This document shows positions 36,916 through 45,892 of a stretch of DNA of 64,000 bases, piece by piece. The DNA is from Streptomyces sp. TG1A-8 (lineage in GTDB: Bacteria > Actinomycetota > Actinomycetes > Streptomycetales > Streptomycetaceae), in assembly GCF_030499535.1 (NCBI RefSeq), contig NZ_JASTLB010000001.1, positions 868,001-932,000 on the forward strand, written 5' to 3'. The stretch's first letter is position 1; each line of letters begins with the position of its first letter. A program made the translations under genes and the position numbers. Under the pieces are notes generated by a model. The model worked only from the letters and a program-made list of their open reading frames with translations. It was not told where the DNA came from and did no database searches.

Positions 36916-38085
36916 ATGGCCGGACACTGGGGCGACTTCCAGTACGAGATCTACCTGAACGGGATGACGGGCGCCGTGCCCCGGCTCCCCACCGACCTGA
37001 CGCGCCTGGAGGAGCTGGCCGAGCACCGGCTCGGACCGGGCCCGGTGGGCTACGTGGCGGGCGGCGCGGGCGACGGCAGCACCGCCCGGGCCAACCGGGC
37101 GGCGCTGGCCCGGCGCCGGATCGTGCCGCGCATGCTGCGGGACGTGGCCGAGCGCGACGTGTCGGTGGAGGTGCTGGGCCGCACGCTGCCGGCACCGCTC
37201 GCCCTCGCTCCCGTGGGCGTGCTGTCGATCGTGCATCCGGACGCCGAGCCGGCCGCGGCCCGGGCCGCGGCGGCACAGGGCGTGCCGTACGTCCTGTCCT
37301 CGGCGTCCAGCACGCCGATGGAACAGGTCGCCGAGACCATGGGGGACGCCGAGCGGTGGTTCCAGCTGTACTGGGGCAAGGACCGCGAGGTGACGCGGAG
37401 CTTCCTGATACGGGCCCGGGCCTCGGGCTTCTCCGTACTGGTCGTCACCCTGGACACCCCGCTGCTGTCCTGGCGGCCGCGCGACCTGGACCAGGCGTAC
37501 CTGCCCTTCCTGCACGGGGTGGGCACCGCCAACTACTTCACCGACCCGGCCTTCCGGGCGGGCCTCGCCAAGCCCGTGCACGAGGACCCGAACGCGGCGG
37601 TGCTGCACTTCCTCGGCCTGTTCGGGGACGCCGGCCACACCTGGCCCGACCTGGGCTTCCTGCGGGAGAACTGGGACGGGCCGATCGTCGTCAAGGGCGT
37701 GCTGCACCCGGACGACGCCCGGCTCGCCGCGGAGGCGGGCATGGACGGGGTGGTGGTCTCCAACCACGGCGGCCGGCAGGTGGCGGGTTCCGTCGCCGCG
37801 GCCGACGCGCTGCCCCGGGTCGCGGACGCGGCCGGCGACCGGCTCACGGTGCTGTTCGACAGCGGGGTGCGCACCGGCGACGACGTGTTCAAGGCGCTCG
37901 CCCTCGGCGCGCGGGCGGTGCTGCTGGGCCGGCCGTACGTCTACGGCCTCGCCCTGGACGGGCAGGCCGGGGTCGAGCACGTCGTCCGCAGCGTCCTCGG
38001 GGAGTTCGACCTCACGCTCGCCCTGTCCGGGCACCGCACCCCGGCCACCGTCACGGCGGCCGACCTCGTCGAGTCGCCCGTGTGA
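36916..38085 (+). CDS. FMN-dependent alpha-hydroxy-acid oxidase family, lactate 2-monooxygenase-like
   Basis: 389 residues. The TIM-barrel signature SNHGGRQ (near residue 282) carries the catalytic His and the substrate-binding Arg; LFDSGVRTGDDVFKALALGA and GRPYVYGLAL are the phosphate/FMN region (given in part). The start GHWGDFQYEIYLNGM and the extended middle loop fit lactate 2-monooxygenase better than lactate dehydrogenases. It would oxidise lactate or a related 2-hydroxy acid. ATG 36916 follows a weak purine-rich site. It stands alone, with a converging toxin gene downstream. Confidence 0.9.
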   Translation: MAGHWGDFQYEIYLNGMTGAVPRLPTDLTRLEELAEHRLGPGPVGYVAGGAGDGSTARANRAALARRRIVPRMLRDVAERDVSVEVLGRTLPAPLALAPVGVLSIVHPDAEPAAARAAAAQGVPYVLSSASSTPMEQVAETMGDAERWFQLYWGKDREVTRSFLIRARASGFSVLVVTLDTPLLSWRPRDLDQAYLPFLHGVGTANYFTDPAFRAGLAKPVHEDPNAAVLHFLGLFGDAGHTWPDLGFLRENWDGPIVVKGVLHPDDARLAAEAGMDGVVVSNHGGRQVAGSVAAADALPRVADAAGDRLTVLFDSGVRTGDDVFKALALGARAVLLGRPYVYGLALDGQAGVEHVVRSVLGEFDLTLALSGHRTPATVTAADLVESPV

Positions 38086-38160
38086 GGCCACGGTCCGCCG
38101 GTGCCGCTCCCACCCCGGCGGCCGGCGGCCCCGGCGGTCTCCCCCGCCCGCCGGGACGGA

Positions 38161-38541
38161 TCAGATCTGCCAGGAGCGGAGCCGGTCGGCCGCGCCGTAC
38201 ACGTCGGCCTTGCCGGCCATCAGGTCCCGGGCCAGGTCGACGAGCGCACCGTAGGGCGGATCGATGCCCACGCCGCTGACGAACATGTAGGCGACGGCGG
38301 TCGCGCAGGCGAAGCGGGCGTTGGCCGCGGGCAGCGGCTTGAGCAGGGCGAGGGTGTGCAGCAGGGCGGCGGCCCGCCAGGCCGGGTCGGAGTCCACGCC
38401 GAGCCGGGGCGGGTCGACGCGGTGCCGGGCGACGGCGGCGACCAGCGCGGAGAAGTCGTCCACCGTGGGCTGGTCGGGCAGGACCTCCTCGTGGCGCTGC
38501 AGCAGCCAGGGGACGTCGATGTGGATGACGGAGGGCATCAT
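38161..38541 (-). CDS. Fic/Doc-like toxin component with a degenerate Fic motif
   Basis: 126 residues. The helical core LLHTLALLKPLPAANARFA aligns with the Doc/Fic region, but the motif HxFx(D/A)(G/A)NKR reads KPLPAANAR: the catalytic His is Lys and the Lys of NKR is Ala. Either the fold lost kinase/AMPylation activity or it works differently. The start ATG (38541, with another ATG at 38538) immediately follows the TGA of the preceding small gene, so the two are coupled as a toxin-antitoxin pair. Confidence 0.8.
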   Translation of the reverse strand: MMPSVIHIDVPWLLQRHEEVLPDQPTVDDFSALVAAVARHRVDPPRLGVDSDPAWRAAALLHTLALLKPLPAANARFACATAVAYMFVSGVGIDPPYGALVDLARDLMAGKADVYGAADRLRSWQI

Positions 38542-38781
38542 TCAGGCGGCCTCGCCCCGGGCGGGGGACTCGTCGTCGGGGAACGCGGCCGCGAACTCCT
38601 CGGCGTGGGTGGTGAAGAAACTCCGGAAGGCCTCCGCGCCCTCCTGCAGCGCCCGGTGCCGGGCGATGTCCGCGGCGGCGGCCTCGCGCACCAGGGCCTT
38701 CATCGACGTACCGCGCTCCTTGGCGATCTGCCGCAGGTCCTCTAGTTCGCGTTCGCTGAACTCCACGTTGAGAGCTGGCAT
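38542..38781 (-). CDS. Antitoxin of the Fic/Doc-like pair
   Basis: 79 residues from ATG 38781 (GAGGAG just upstream). The N-terminal half, LNVEFSERELEDLRQIAKERG then SMKALVREA, looks like a ribbon-helix-helix DNA-binding domain; the C-terminal half is acidic and probably wraps the toxin. It is expected to bind its own promoter, where a palindrome lies at 38847-38862. Confidence 0.78.
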   Translation of the reverse strand: MPALNVEFSERELEDLRQIAKERGTSMKALVREAAAADIARHRALQEGAEAFRSFFTTHAEEFAAAFPDDESPARGEAA

Positions 38782-38846
38782 GCTCCTCACGGTACCGCGC
38801 GGGTACTCCACCGTAAATAGCCGCAGGTCAAGCGCTTCCACCTCCG

Positions 38847-38862
38847 GTACCTCAGGAGGTAC
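38847..38862. promoter_or_regulatory. Palindrome upstream of the toxin-antitoxin pair
   Basis: GTACCTCAGGAGGTAC: seven-base arms GTACCTC/GAGGTAC around AG, 66 bp before the antitoxin ATG. A likely autoregulatory operator. Confidence 0.5.
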
Positions 38863-38990
38863 GGGCGGCTCGTCGCGGCACGCTCCCGCGGTCCGCGCCG
38901 GGCGGCCCCGTCCCGGGCCGGCGCCGACACCCCCGAACGCGCCGCTTTCATTCCGTCACACAGCCCTGCACAACCTGTCTCATTTCAGGC

Positions 38991-40634
38991 ATGCACACAC
39001 CTTCACGGCGTACTCTCCTCCGTGCCCCGACCGCGGTCGCCGCGGCGGGGCTCCTCGCTTCCTGCACCGGCACCGGCACCCGGTCCCGCTCCGGCGCCCG
39101 GGGCGGCGGGACGGGCGAGGGCGGCTTCGTTCCCCCCGGCCCCAGGGGATATGTCGACCCGTCGGGGCCGCAGGTCCGGGCCGCCGAGCGCAGGCGCGGC
39201 TCCGGCCCGGTCCGCATGATCAGGTTCACCGCGGCCGAGACCACCGTGGACCTGGGCGGGCGGAGCGTGCGGACCTGGACGTACCACGAGACGCTGCCCG
39301 GCCCGCTGGTGCGCGTCACCGCCGGCGACGTCCTCAGCCTCACCCTCGCCAACCGCCTGCCGGCCACCACCACGCTCCACTCCCACGGCGTGCGCCTGCG
39401 CTGCGACATGGACGGCGCCCCCGGTCTGACCCAGAACGCCGTTCCCCCCGGGTCCGACTTCACCTACCGCTTCACGGTCCCGCACCCGGGCACCTACCTG
39501 CTCCACTCGCACGTCGGGCTCCAGCCGGACCGGGGTCTGTACGCCCCGCTGATCGTGGACGACCCCAAGGAGCCGCTCTCCTACGACAAGGAGTGGATCA
39601 TCGTCCTGGACGACTGGCTCGACGGCGTGCAGGGCTCCACCCCCGATCAGGTGCTCACGCAGCTCCTGCCGGACGCCGGCGCGTCGACGGCGGCCGCGTC
39701 GGCGGGGAGCATGGCGATGGGCCCCGGACCCGGCCGTCCGGCTCCCGGCGGGAACGCGAGCCCGCACGCGTCGCCCCCGCACCGGCCGACCGGCCCGTCC
39801 CGCGTGCTGCACCGGTCGTACAGCCGCGCGCTCGGCGGTGACGCCGGCAACGTCGCCTACCCCCACTACCTGGCCAACGGCCGGCTGCCCGGCAACCCGT
39901 CGGTGTTCCGCTGCCGTCCCGGCGAGCGGATCCGGCTGCGCATCATCAACGCCGGCTCCGACACCGCCTTCCGCGTCGCGCTCGGCGGCCACGCCATGAC
40001 CGTCACGCACACCGACGGCTATCCCGTGGCGCACAAGGACACCGACGCCCTGCTCCTCGGCATGGCGGAGCGGTACGACGTCCTCGTCACCGCCGGGGAC
40101 GGCGTCTTCCCCTTCGTCGCCCTGGCCGAGGGCAAGAAGGGGCAGGCCCTCGCCGTGCTGCGCACCGACAGGGGCAGGACCCCGCCCCCGGCCGGCGTCC
40201 GCCCGGGCGAACTCGACGGGCGGACCGTCCCCGCCCACCGCCTCGCACCGGACGACTCCGTGGCCCTCGACCACCGCGAGCCCGACCGCGAGCTGCGCCT
40301 GCGGATCACCGGCACGATGCGGAAGTACGACTGGGGCTTCGACCACCAGCCGTACTCCGCGAACCGGCGGCACCCGGTCCGCGAGGGCGAGCGGGTACGG
40401 CTCACCCTCATCAACGCCACCGACATGTGGCACCCCATGCACCTGCACGGCCACACCTTCGCCCTCACGGGCATCGACGCCGCCGGCGCGCGCAAGGACA
40501 CCGCGGCGGTCCTGCCCCACCGCAAACTGGTCGTCGACTTCGACGCCGACAACCCCGGCCTGTGGATGCTCCACTGCCACAACCAGTACCACTCGGAGAC
40601 CGGCATGATGACCGTCCTCGGCTACCGCGCGTGA
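38991..40634 (+). CDS. Multicopper oxidase, Tat-exported lipoprotein
   Basis: 547 residues. The N terminus has a twin-arginine motif (SRRTLLR) and a lipobox LLASC with Cys25, so it should be exported folded and anchored outside the membrane. Copper-binding segments are LHSHG, LLHSHVG, MWHPMHLHGH and HCHNQYHSETGM; the last gives the type 1 ligands with an axial Met. It oxidises phenols or metals such as Cu(I) using oxygen. A Pro/Gly/Ser-rich insert lies at about 225-265. No copper operon neighbours are visible. Confidence 0.93.
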   Translation: MHTPSRRTLLRAPTAVAAAGLLASCTGTGTRSRSGARGGGTGEGGFVPPGPRGYVDPSGPQVRAAERRRGSGPVRMIRFTAAETTVDLGGRSVRTWTYHETLPGPLVRVTAGDVLSLTLANRLPATTTLHSHGVRLRCDMDGAPGLTQNAVPPGSDFTYRFTVPHPGTYLLHSHVGLQPDRGLYAPLIVDDPKEPLSYDKEWIIVLDDWLDGVQGSTPDQVLTQLLPDAGASTAAASAGSMAMGPGPGRPAPGGNASPHASPPHRPTGPSRVLHRSYSRALGGDAGNVAYPHYLANGRLPGNPSVFRCRPGERIRLRIINAGSDTAFRVALGGHAMTVTHTDGYPVAHKDTDALLLGMAERYDVLVTAGDGVFPFVALAEGKKGQALAVLRTDRGRTPPPAGVRPGELDGRTVPAHRLAPDDSVALDHREPDRELRLRITGTMRKYDWGFDHQPYSANRRHPVREGERVRLTLINATDMWHPMHLHGHTFALTGIDAAGARKDTAAVLPHRKLVVDFDADNPGLWMLHCHNQYHSETGMMTVLGYRA

Positions 40635-40905
40635 CGGGCGCGGCCTCACGCGAACGGCCCGGGCCGCGTCACCGCGGCGCCCGGCCCGTCCCCCCGCCCC
40701 GGGCGTCGAGACGGCTGATCCGCACCCCTCCCCGGGGTTCGCCCGGGTGCGCGCCGGTCGGCGGGAGCCGGGTGCGGGGCCGCGCAGCGGGTCGAGGGGG
40801 CACCGGCCGACCGCAGTCGTGGTCTGCGCCCGCGCGCGACGCACTGCGCTGGAGCGCGAGTGGTGCCACCTGTTCACTGTGGGTGTGCGCTTGGGAGCGG
40901 CGACG

Positions 40906-41624
40906 ATGAGCCGGGTCCATCCGTTCGACGACGCGGCGACGGCCCGGGCTGTCATCGACGACGACGGAACGCTGGTGGAGTGGAACGAGGACGCGCGGCG
41001 CCTGCTCGGCCACCCCGCCGAGACCGTCGTGGGACGTCCCGCCGTCCGGCTGCTGGCCGGGGACGGCGGGACACCGGTGCCGTCCCGCGCGCGCTGGGAG
41101 GGCACCGTCGAGCTGCGCCACCGGGACGGCCGTGCCGTTCCCGTCCGGCTGATCGCCCACCGCCGGCCGCCCGCCGCCGGCCGCGGCGGTGACTGGCTCG
41201 TGGTCACCCCGCCGACCGGCACCCGGCTCCCCGCGGTCGGCGACCCGCTGGCGGCGGCCGGCCCCGTCCAGTCGCCCTGCGCCGTCGCCGTCTACGACCA
41301 CGAGCTGCGGCTGCGCCGGATGAACGGCGCCATGGCCGCGATCACCGGCCTGCCCGAGGACCGGGTGCGGGGCCTGCGGATCTCCGAGATCAACGGCGGG
41401 CCGCAGGGCGAGGAGCTGGAGCGGAGCACGACGCGGCCACGCTGATCTGCGAGGTGTCCGACACCAGCCACACCGCCCCGCACCTCAGGCGGGCCAAGAC
41501 CTTCGACGAGGGCGGCCGGGGCCTGCTGCTGGTCGCCCAGCTCACCCAGCGCTGGGGCAGCCGGCACACCTCGGAGGGCAAGACGATCTGGGCCGAGCTG
41601 GGGCTGCTGGAGGAAGACCGGTAG
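40906..41624 (+). pseudogene. Remnant of a PAS / SpoIIE phosphatase / HATPase protein with the middle deleted
   Basis: From ATG 40906 a PAS-containing protein reads normally (VIDDDGTLVEWNEDARRLLGH, given in part; then a second PAS start YDHELRLRRMNGAM) until stop 41443-41445. From about 41420 another frame reads LICEVSDTSHTAPHLRRA and FDEGGRGLLLVAQLTQRWG, the C-terminal HATPase end of the same protein type, to TAG 41624. The rest of the second PAS, the GAF and the SpoIIE domains are missing, so a deletion joined the two ends out of frame. Confidence 0.8.
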
Positions 41625-41643
41625 GCGCGGGCCGCCGGGGCGG

Positions 41644-42192
41644 TCAGTCCGCCCTCAGCCAGGGCCGCACCTGCTTGCGGGCCTCGTGCAGGCGGGACTT
41701 GAGGGTGCCGAGGGGGATGCCGGCCCGCTCGGCGGCCTCGGCGTAGTCGAGCTGGCAGATGTCCCGGTAGACCAGGGGCGCCACCAGGTGCGGGCGCTCG
41801 CGCTCCAGCCGCTCCAGCGCCTCCAGCAGGTCGACCCGGGAGCCGGCGATGACGCTGGTGGTGCGCGGATCGGCGGGCTCGGCGGGCTCGACGGCCACGG
41901 GCTGCTCGGCGGCCCGCCGCCTCAGCTCGCGGTACTTCTGCCGGCAGCAGTTGGCGACGACCGTGTACAGCCAGGTGCTGAAGCGGCTGCGGCCCTCGAA
42001 GGCGGTGATGTGCCGGGCCACTTGGAGCAGCACGTCCTGCGCGGCCTCCTCGGCGTCCTCCCGGCAGGGCAGGAAGCGCCCGCAGCGCAGCACGGCCTCG
42101 GGCCACAGTTCGGCCAGCAGCCGGTCCAGGGCCGCCCGGTCGCCGGCGGCGGCACGCCGGGCGAGTTCTTCGGCCGTCGCCTCGTCCCGCAC
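41644..42192 (-). CDS. ECF-family RNA polymerase sigma factor
   Basis: 182 residues from GTG 42192. Region 2 (FLPCREDAEEAAQDVLLQVARH, given as a marker, and FSTWLYTVVANCCRQKYRE) and region 4 (YRDICQLDYAEAAERAGI and GTLKSRLHEARKQVRPWL) are complete. It diverges from a Ser/Thr kinase gene across only 46 bp, so the two probably share control. No anti-sigma gene lies beside it; control by the kinase is possible but not shown. Confidence 0.92.
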   Translation of the reverse strand: MRDEATAEELARRAAAGDRAALDRLLAELWPEAVLRCGRFLPCREDAEEAAQDVLLQVARHITAFEGRSRFSTWLYTVVANCCRQKYRELRRRAAEQPVAVEPAEPADPRTTSVIAGSRVDLLEALERLERERPHLVAPLVYRDICQLDYAEAAERAGIPLGTLKSRLHEARKQVRPWLRAD

Positions 42193-42238
42193 GTCAAGGC
42201 CCCCTCGGAGTCGATCTCAGGGCAGGCATGATAGTCGT

Positions 42239-43624
42239 ATGCACTCCCCGGAGCGGATCGGCCGCTACCGCGTCCAACGGCGTCTGGGCACCGGCGCCTT
42301 CGCCACGGTGTGGCTCGCCCACGACGAGGAACTGCAGGCCCCGGTCGCGGTGAAGGTCCTCGCCGAGAACTGGGCGCACCGGCTCGACGTCCGGGAGCGG
42401 TTCCTGTCCGAGGCCCGGCTGCTGCGCCGGGCCGGCTCCAGCCGGGTGGTGCAGGTCCACGACATCGGTGAGCTCGCCGACGGCCGGCCGTACTTCGTGA
42501 TGGAGTACGCCGACGGCGGCACCCTGGCCGATCTGCTGACGGCCGGTTCACTGCCGGTGGCGCGGGCGCTGGCGCTGACGGCGCTGGCCGCGCGGGGCGC
42601 CGCCGCGCTGCACGAGGCGGGCATCGTGCACCGCGACATCAAGCCGACCAACGTGCTGCTGCACACCGCCCCGGACGGCGAGCGGCGGGTGCTGCTGGCC
42701 GACCTGGGGCTGGCCAAGAGCCTCGCGCAGGCCTCGGCACTGACCCTGGCGGCGGGCTCGGCCGGTTACCAGCCGCCGGAGCAGGCAGAGCCCGGTGCGG
42801 GCATCGACGCGCGCGCCGACGTCTACAGCCTGGGCGCGGTCGGCTACGAGCTGGTCACCGGGACCGTGCCGGGGCCGCCGGGGAAGGCGGTGCCGCCCGG
42901 CCGGCTGAGGCCGGGACTCGACGCGGACGTGGAGCGGGCGCTGCTGCGCGCCCTGGAGCCGGACCGGGAGCGGCGCTGGCCCGGCGCGCAGGCCTTCGCG
43001 CAGGAGCTGGAGCGGCTGGCGGCGGGTCCGCCCGCCCGGCGGGGCGGACGGGCCGGCACCGTCCGGGGCCGGGCCGCCGCCGCGCTGTGGCTGGCCGCGG
43101 CGCTCGCCGCCGCGGTGGCCGCCGGCGCCGTCACCCCGGCGCTGCACCGGCAGGGCGGCGGTGCCGGGGGCACGCGGGTGACGGACTCCACCGGGCGGGT
43201 GGTGGTCGAGGTGCCGGCCGGCTGGGGCCGTGAGCTGCGGGACGCGGGTTGGGACCCGCGCGCGCTCGGGCTGGCGGCGGGACACGAACCCGGGTTGGTG
43301 GTCGCCGACCACCTGGCCGGGTGGTCCGACCTGAGGGCTCCGGTGAACGGGGTGTTCGTCGGGGTCGGCGGGCACGGCGACGTCACCGCCCGGGTGTCCG
43401 CCCTCACCCACCCGGGCTGCCACTACACCGGCAGCCGCGCCTTCACGGGTGCGGGCTGGCGCGGCAGGGTGCGCAGCTGGAGCGGCTGCCCGGACGGCGG
43501 CTCGGTCACCGAGACCGCGCTGCGCCCCGCGCACGGCGCCGGCCGGCCCCAGGTGTACGTGCAGGTGCGGGAGCAGGGCGCGGACGCGACCGACGGCATA
43601 CTCCGCTCCCTGCGGGTCACCTGA
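42239..43624 (+). CDS. Membrane Ser/Thr protein kinase (PknB-like)
   Basis: 461 residues from ATG 42239. The kinase domain (about 7-265) has the glycine loop GTGAFATVWLA, VAVKVL, the catalytic loop HRDIKPTNVLL (His131-Arg-Asp133) and DLGLAK in place of DFG. A single membrane span (about 285-305) leads to an extracellular domain of about 150 residues with two Cys, a likely sensor. The divergent sigma gene is the obvious candidate partner. Confidence 0.93.
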   Translation: MHSPERIGRYRVQRRLGTGAFATVWLAHDEELQAPVAVKVLAENWAHRLDVRERFLSEARLLRRAGSSRVVQVHDIGELADGRPYFVMEYADGGTLADLLTAGSLPVARALALTALAARGAAALHEAGIVHRDIKPTNVLLHTAPDGERRVLLADLGLAKSLAQASALTLAAGSAGYQPPEQAEPGAGIDARADVYSLGAVGYELVTGTVPGPPGKAVPPGRLRPGLDADVERALLRALEPDRERRWPGAQAFAQELERLAAGPPARRGGRAGTVRGRAAAALWLAAALAAAVAAGAVTPALHRQGGGAGGTRVTDSTGRVVVEVPAGWGRELRDAGWDPRALGLAAGHEPGLVVADHLAGWSDLRAPVNGVFVGVGGHGDVTARVSALTHPGCHYTGSRAFTGAGWRGRVRSWSGCPDGGSVTETALRPAHGAGRPQVYVQVREQGADATDGILRSLRVT

Positions 43625-43782
43625 ACGGGCGGAACGGGGCACCCGGGGCCCACGGCGGGGTGCGGAACCCCGGGCGTGCCGAACTTTTCCGCCGCCCCGC
43701 GCATCGGAGTGGGTGGCGGCGCATCCGGCGCCGCGGGCACGCGTGCGTCGCGTGCCGTGGAGAACCAGGAGTGTTGAGCGAG

Positions 43783-44493
43783 ATGGCGTACTCATCCCAG
43801 TCAATTCAGCGCGGGGCCCTGCTCGCGGGCGCGGTCGCCGTCCTGGGCCTCCTGACCGCCTGCGGCGGCGAGGACGTGCAGGCCGGGCCGGTGAGGACGG
43901 CTTCCGGCACGGCCGCACCGGCGACCGGGGACACCGGACGGCCGACGTCCCCCGCCGCCGCCACGCCGTCCGGCGGCACCTCGTCCGGCAGCACGCCGTC
44001 CGCCGCCCCGCGGCCGACCGGCTCCGCGACCGAGGACACCGGCACCGGCACCGGCGGCGGGACCGGGAGCACCACCACCCGCTGCCACACCTCCGAACTG
44101 CGCGCGTCCGTCGGCCGCAACGACCCGGGGGCCGGTCAGGAGAACTTCCCGCTCGTGCTGACCAACAGGTCCGCCCGGACCTGCACCCTGCGCGGTTATC
44201 CGGGCGCGGCCTTCGTGAACGCCTCCGGCACCCAGCTCGGTCCCGACCCCAGGCGTTCCACCGCCTCCCCGGTGACGGTCACGCTCAGGCCCGGGCAGAG
44301 CGCCTGGGCCGGGCTGACCTTCTCCAATCCGGAGATCAGCGGCGCGAGGACGGCCGCACCGGCCGCCCTGCTGATCACCCCGCCCGACGAGCGGGACCAC
44401 CTGCGGGTGGCGTGGACGGCCGGACGGGTCCCGGTCTCCGGTGACTCCTCCACCGTCTCCCTGACCGTCTTCACCCCCGGAGCCGGGGCCTGA
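43783..44493 (+). CDS. DUF4232 lipoprotein
   Basis: 236 residues. The signal peptide ends in a lipobox LLTAC; a Thr/Ser/Gly-rich linker (about 30-95) leads to a DUF4232 domain (CHTSELRASVG, NFPLVLTNRSARTCTLRGYPG). Such proteins are abundant surface lipoproteins of unknown role in actinomycetes. An alternative TTG start lies 9 nt upstream. A terminator follows. Confidence 0.88.
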   Translation: MAYSSQSIQRGALLAGAVAVLGLLTACGGEDVQAGPVRTASGTAAPATGDTGRPTSPAAATPSGGTSSGSTPSAAPRPTGSATEDTGTGTGGGTGSTTTRCHTSELRASVGRNDPGAGQENFPLVLTNRSARTCTLRGYPGAAFVNASGTQLGPDPRRSTASPVTVTLRPGQSAWAGLTFSNPEISGARTAAPAALLITPPDERDHLRVAWTAGRVPVSGDSSTVSLTVFTPGAGA

Positions 44494-44513
44494 CCAGAGC
44501 TCCCCTCCCCCGT

Positions 44514-44556
44514 GCCCCGGCGCACCCCGGCGCCCGGGCACGGGGTGCGCCGGGGC
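44514..44556 (+). terminator. Hairpin terminator after the DUF4232 gene
   Basis: A perfect 16-bp stem, GCCCCGGCGCACCCCG (44514-44529) with 44541-44556, and an 11-nt loop. Confidence 0.8.
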
Positions 44557-44607
44557 GGTCTGCTTTCATGGGCGGGCGCCGCCTGACCGACCCCGGAGGG
44601 GACCGCC

Positions 44608-45861
44608 CTGAACACCGCACTCGCCGAGGCCCTGTCCGCGGTCCTGCTCGCCGCCGTGCTCGCCTGGGCCGTCGTACGGCCCTTCGGGTGGCCGGAGGCG
44701 GTCATGGCCGTCCCGGCCGCCGGCCTGGCGGTCGCCACCGGGGTGATCCCGCTGGAGCACGCCCGGGCCGAGGCGCAGCGGCTCGGTCCGGTGGTCGGAT
44801 TCCTCGCGGCGGTGCTGGTCCTCGCCCACTTCTGCGACGTGGAGGGTCTGTTCCGGGCCTGCGGGGCGTGGATGGCGCGCTGGTCGGCGGGCCGCCCGGT
44901 GCGGCTGCTGACGGCGGTGTTCGCGCTGGCGTCGGCGATCACCGCCGTGCTCAGCCTGGACGCCACGATCGTGCTGCTGACCCCCGTCGTCTTCGCCACC
45001 GCCGCGCGGACGGGCGTACGGCCCGGACCGCACGTGTACGCCTGCACGCACCTGTCGAACACGGCGTCGCTGCTGCTGCCGGTGTCCAACCTGACGAACC
45101 TGCTGGCCTTCGCGGCCAGCGGGCTGAGCTTCACCCGGTTCGCGGCGCTGATGGCGCTGCCGTGGCTGGTGGCGATCGGGGTCGAGTACCTGGTGTTCCG
45201 GCGGTTCTTCGCCCGTGACCTCGCCGCGGCGGCCCCCGTCGGCGCGGGCACCGGGGAGGCGCCCGCCCCGCCGTGGTTCGCGCTGGTGACCGTGGGCTGC
45301 ACGCTGGCGGGGTTCGTGGTGGCGTCGGCGTTCGCGGTGGACCCGGCGTGGGTGGCCGCCGCCGGGGCGCTCGTCCTGGCCGGGCGGGCGCTGCTGCGGC
45401 GCCGGGCGACCCCGCTCACCGTCGTCCGCGCGGCGGCACCGGCCTTCCTGGCGTTCGTGCTCGCGCTGGGCGTCGTGGTGCGCGCGGTCGTCGACAACGG
45501 ACTCGCGGACGCGCTCGGACGGGTGCTGCCGGGCGGGGCCGGGCTGCCCGCGCTGCTGGGGACCGCGGCGCTGGCCGCCGTCCTGGCGAACGTGATCAAC
45601 AACCTGCCCGCCGTGCTGGTGCTGCTGCCGCTGGCCGCTCCCGCCGGTCCCGGCGCGGTGCTGGCGGTGCTGCTCGGGGTGAACATCGGTCCGAACCTGA
45701 GCTACGCCGGGTCGCTGGCCACCCTGCTGTGGCGGCGGATCGTGCACCAGCACCGGCACGGCGTGGACCTCGGCGAGTTCACCCGGCTCGGCCTGCTGGC
45801 CGTGCCCTCGGCGCTGGCGGTGTCGGTGGTGGCGCTGTGGGGCTCGCTGCGGGTTCTGTGA
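44608..45861 (+). CDS. ArsB/NhaD-like (SLC13-type) membrane transporter with probable CTG start
   Basis: About 417 residues and about 11 membrane helices. Marks of the ArsB/ion-transporter superfamily are LSLDATIVLLTPVVF, the re-entrant THLSNTASLLLPVSNLTNLL and INNLPAVLVLLPL. The ion could be arsenite, another anion or sodium; no arsR or arsC is near. The first ATG/GTG-type codon, GTG 44656, would cut off the first helix, whereas CTG 44608 has GGAGGGG just upstream and restores LNTALAEALSAVLLAAVLAW; an in-frame stop at 44584 excludes earlier starts. A universal stress gene follows 31 nt later. Confidence 0.88.
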   Translation: MNTALAEALSAVLLAAVLAWAVVRPFGWPEAVMAVPAAGLAVATGVIPLEHARAEAQRLGPVVGFLAAVLVLAHFCDVEGLFRACGAWMARWSAGRPVRLLTAVFALASAITAVLSLDATIVLLTPVVFATAARTGVRPGPHVYACTHLSNTASLLLPVSNLTNLLAFAASGLSFTRFAALMALPWLVAIGVEYLVFRRFFARDLAAAAPVGAGTGEAPAPPWFALVTVGCTLAGFVVASAFAVDPAWVAAAGALVLAGRALLRRRATPLTVVRAAAPAFLAFVLALGVVVRAVVDNGLADALGRVLPGGAGLPALLGTAALAAVLANVINNLPAVLVLLPLAAPAGPGAVLAVLLGVNIGPNLSYAGSLATLLWRRIVHQHRHGVDLGEFTRLGLLAVPSALAVSVVALWGSLRVL

Positions 45862-45892
45862 GGGTGCGGGAGCGCCGCGGGAGGCCGACCGG

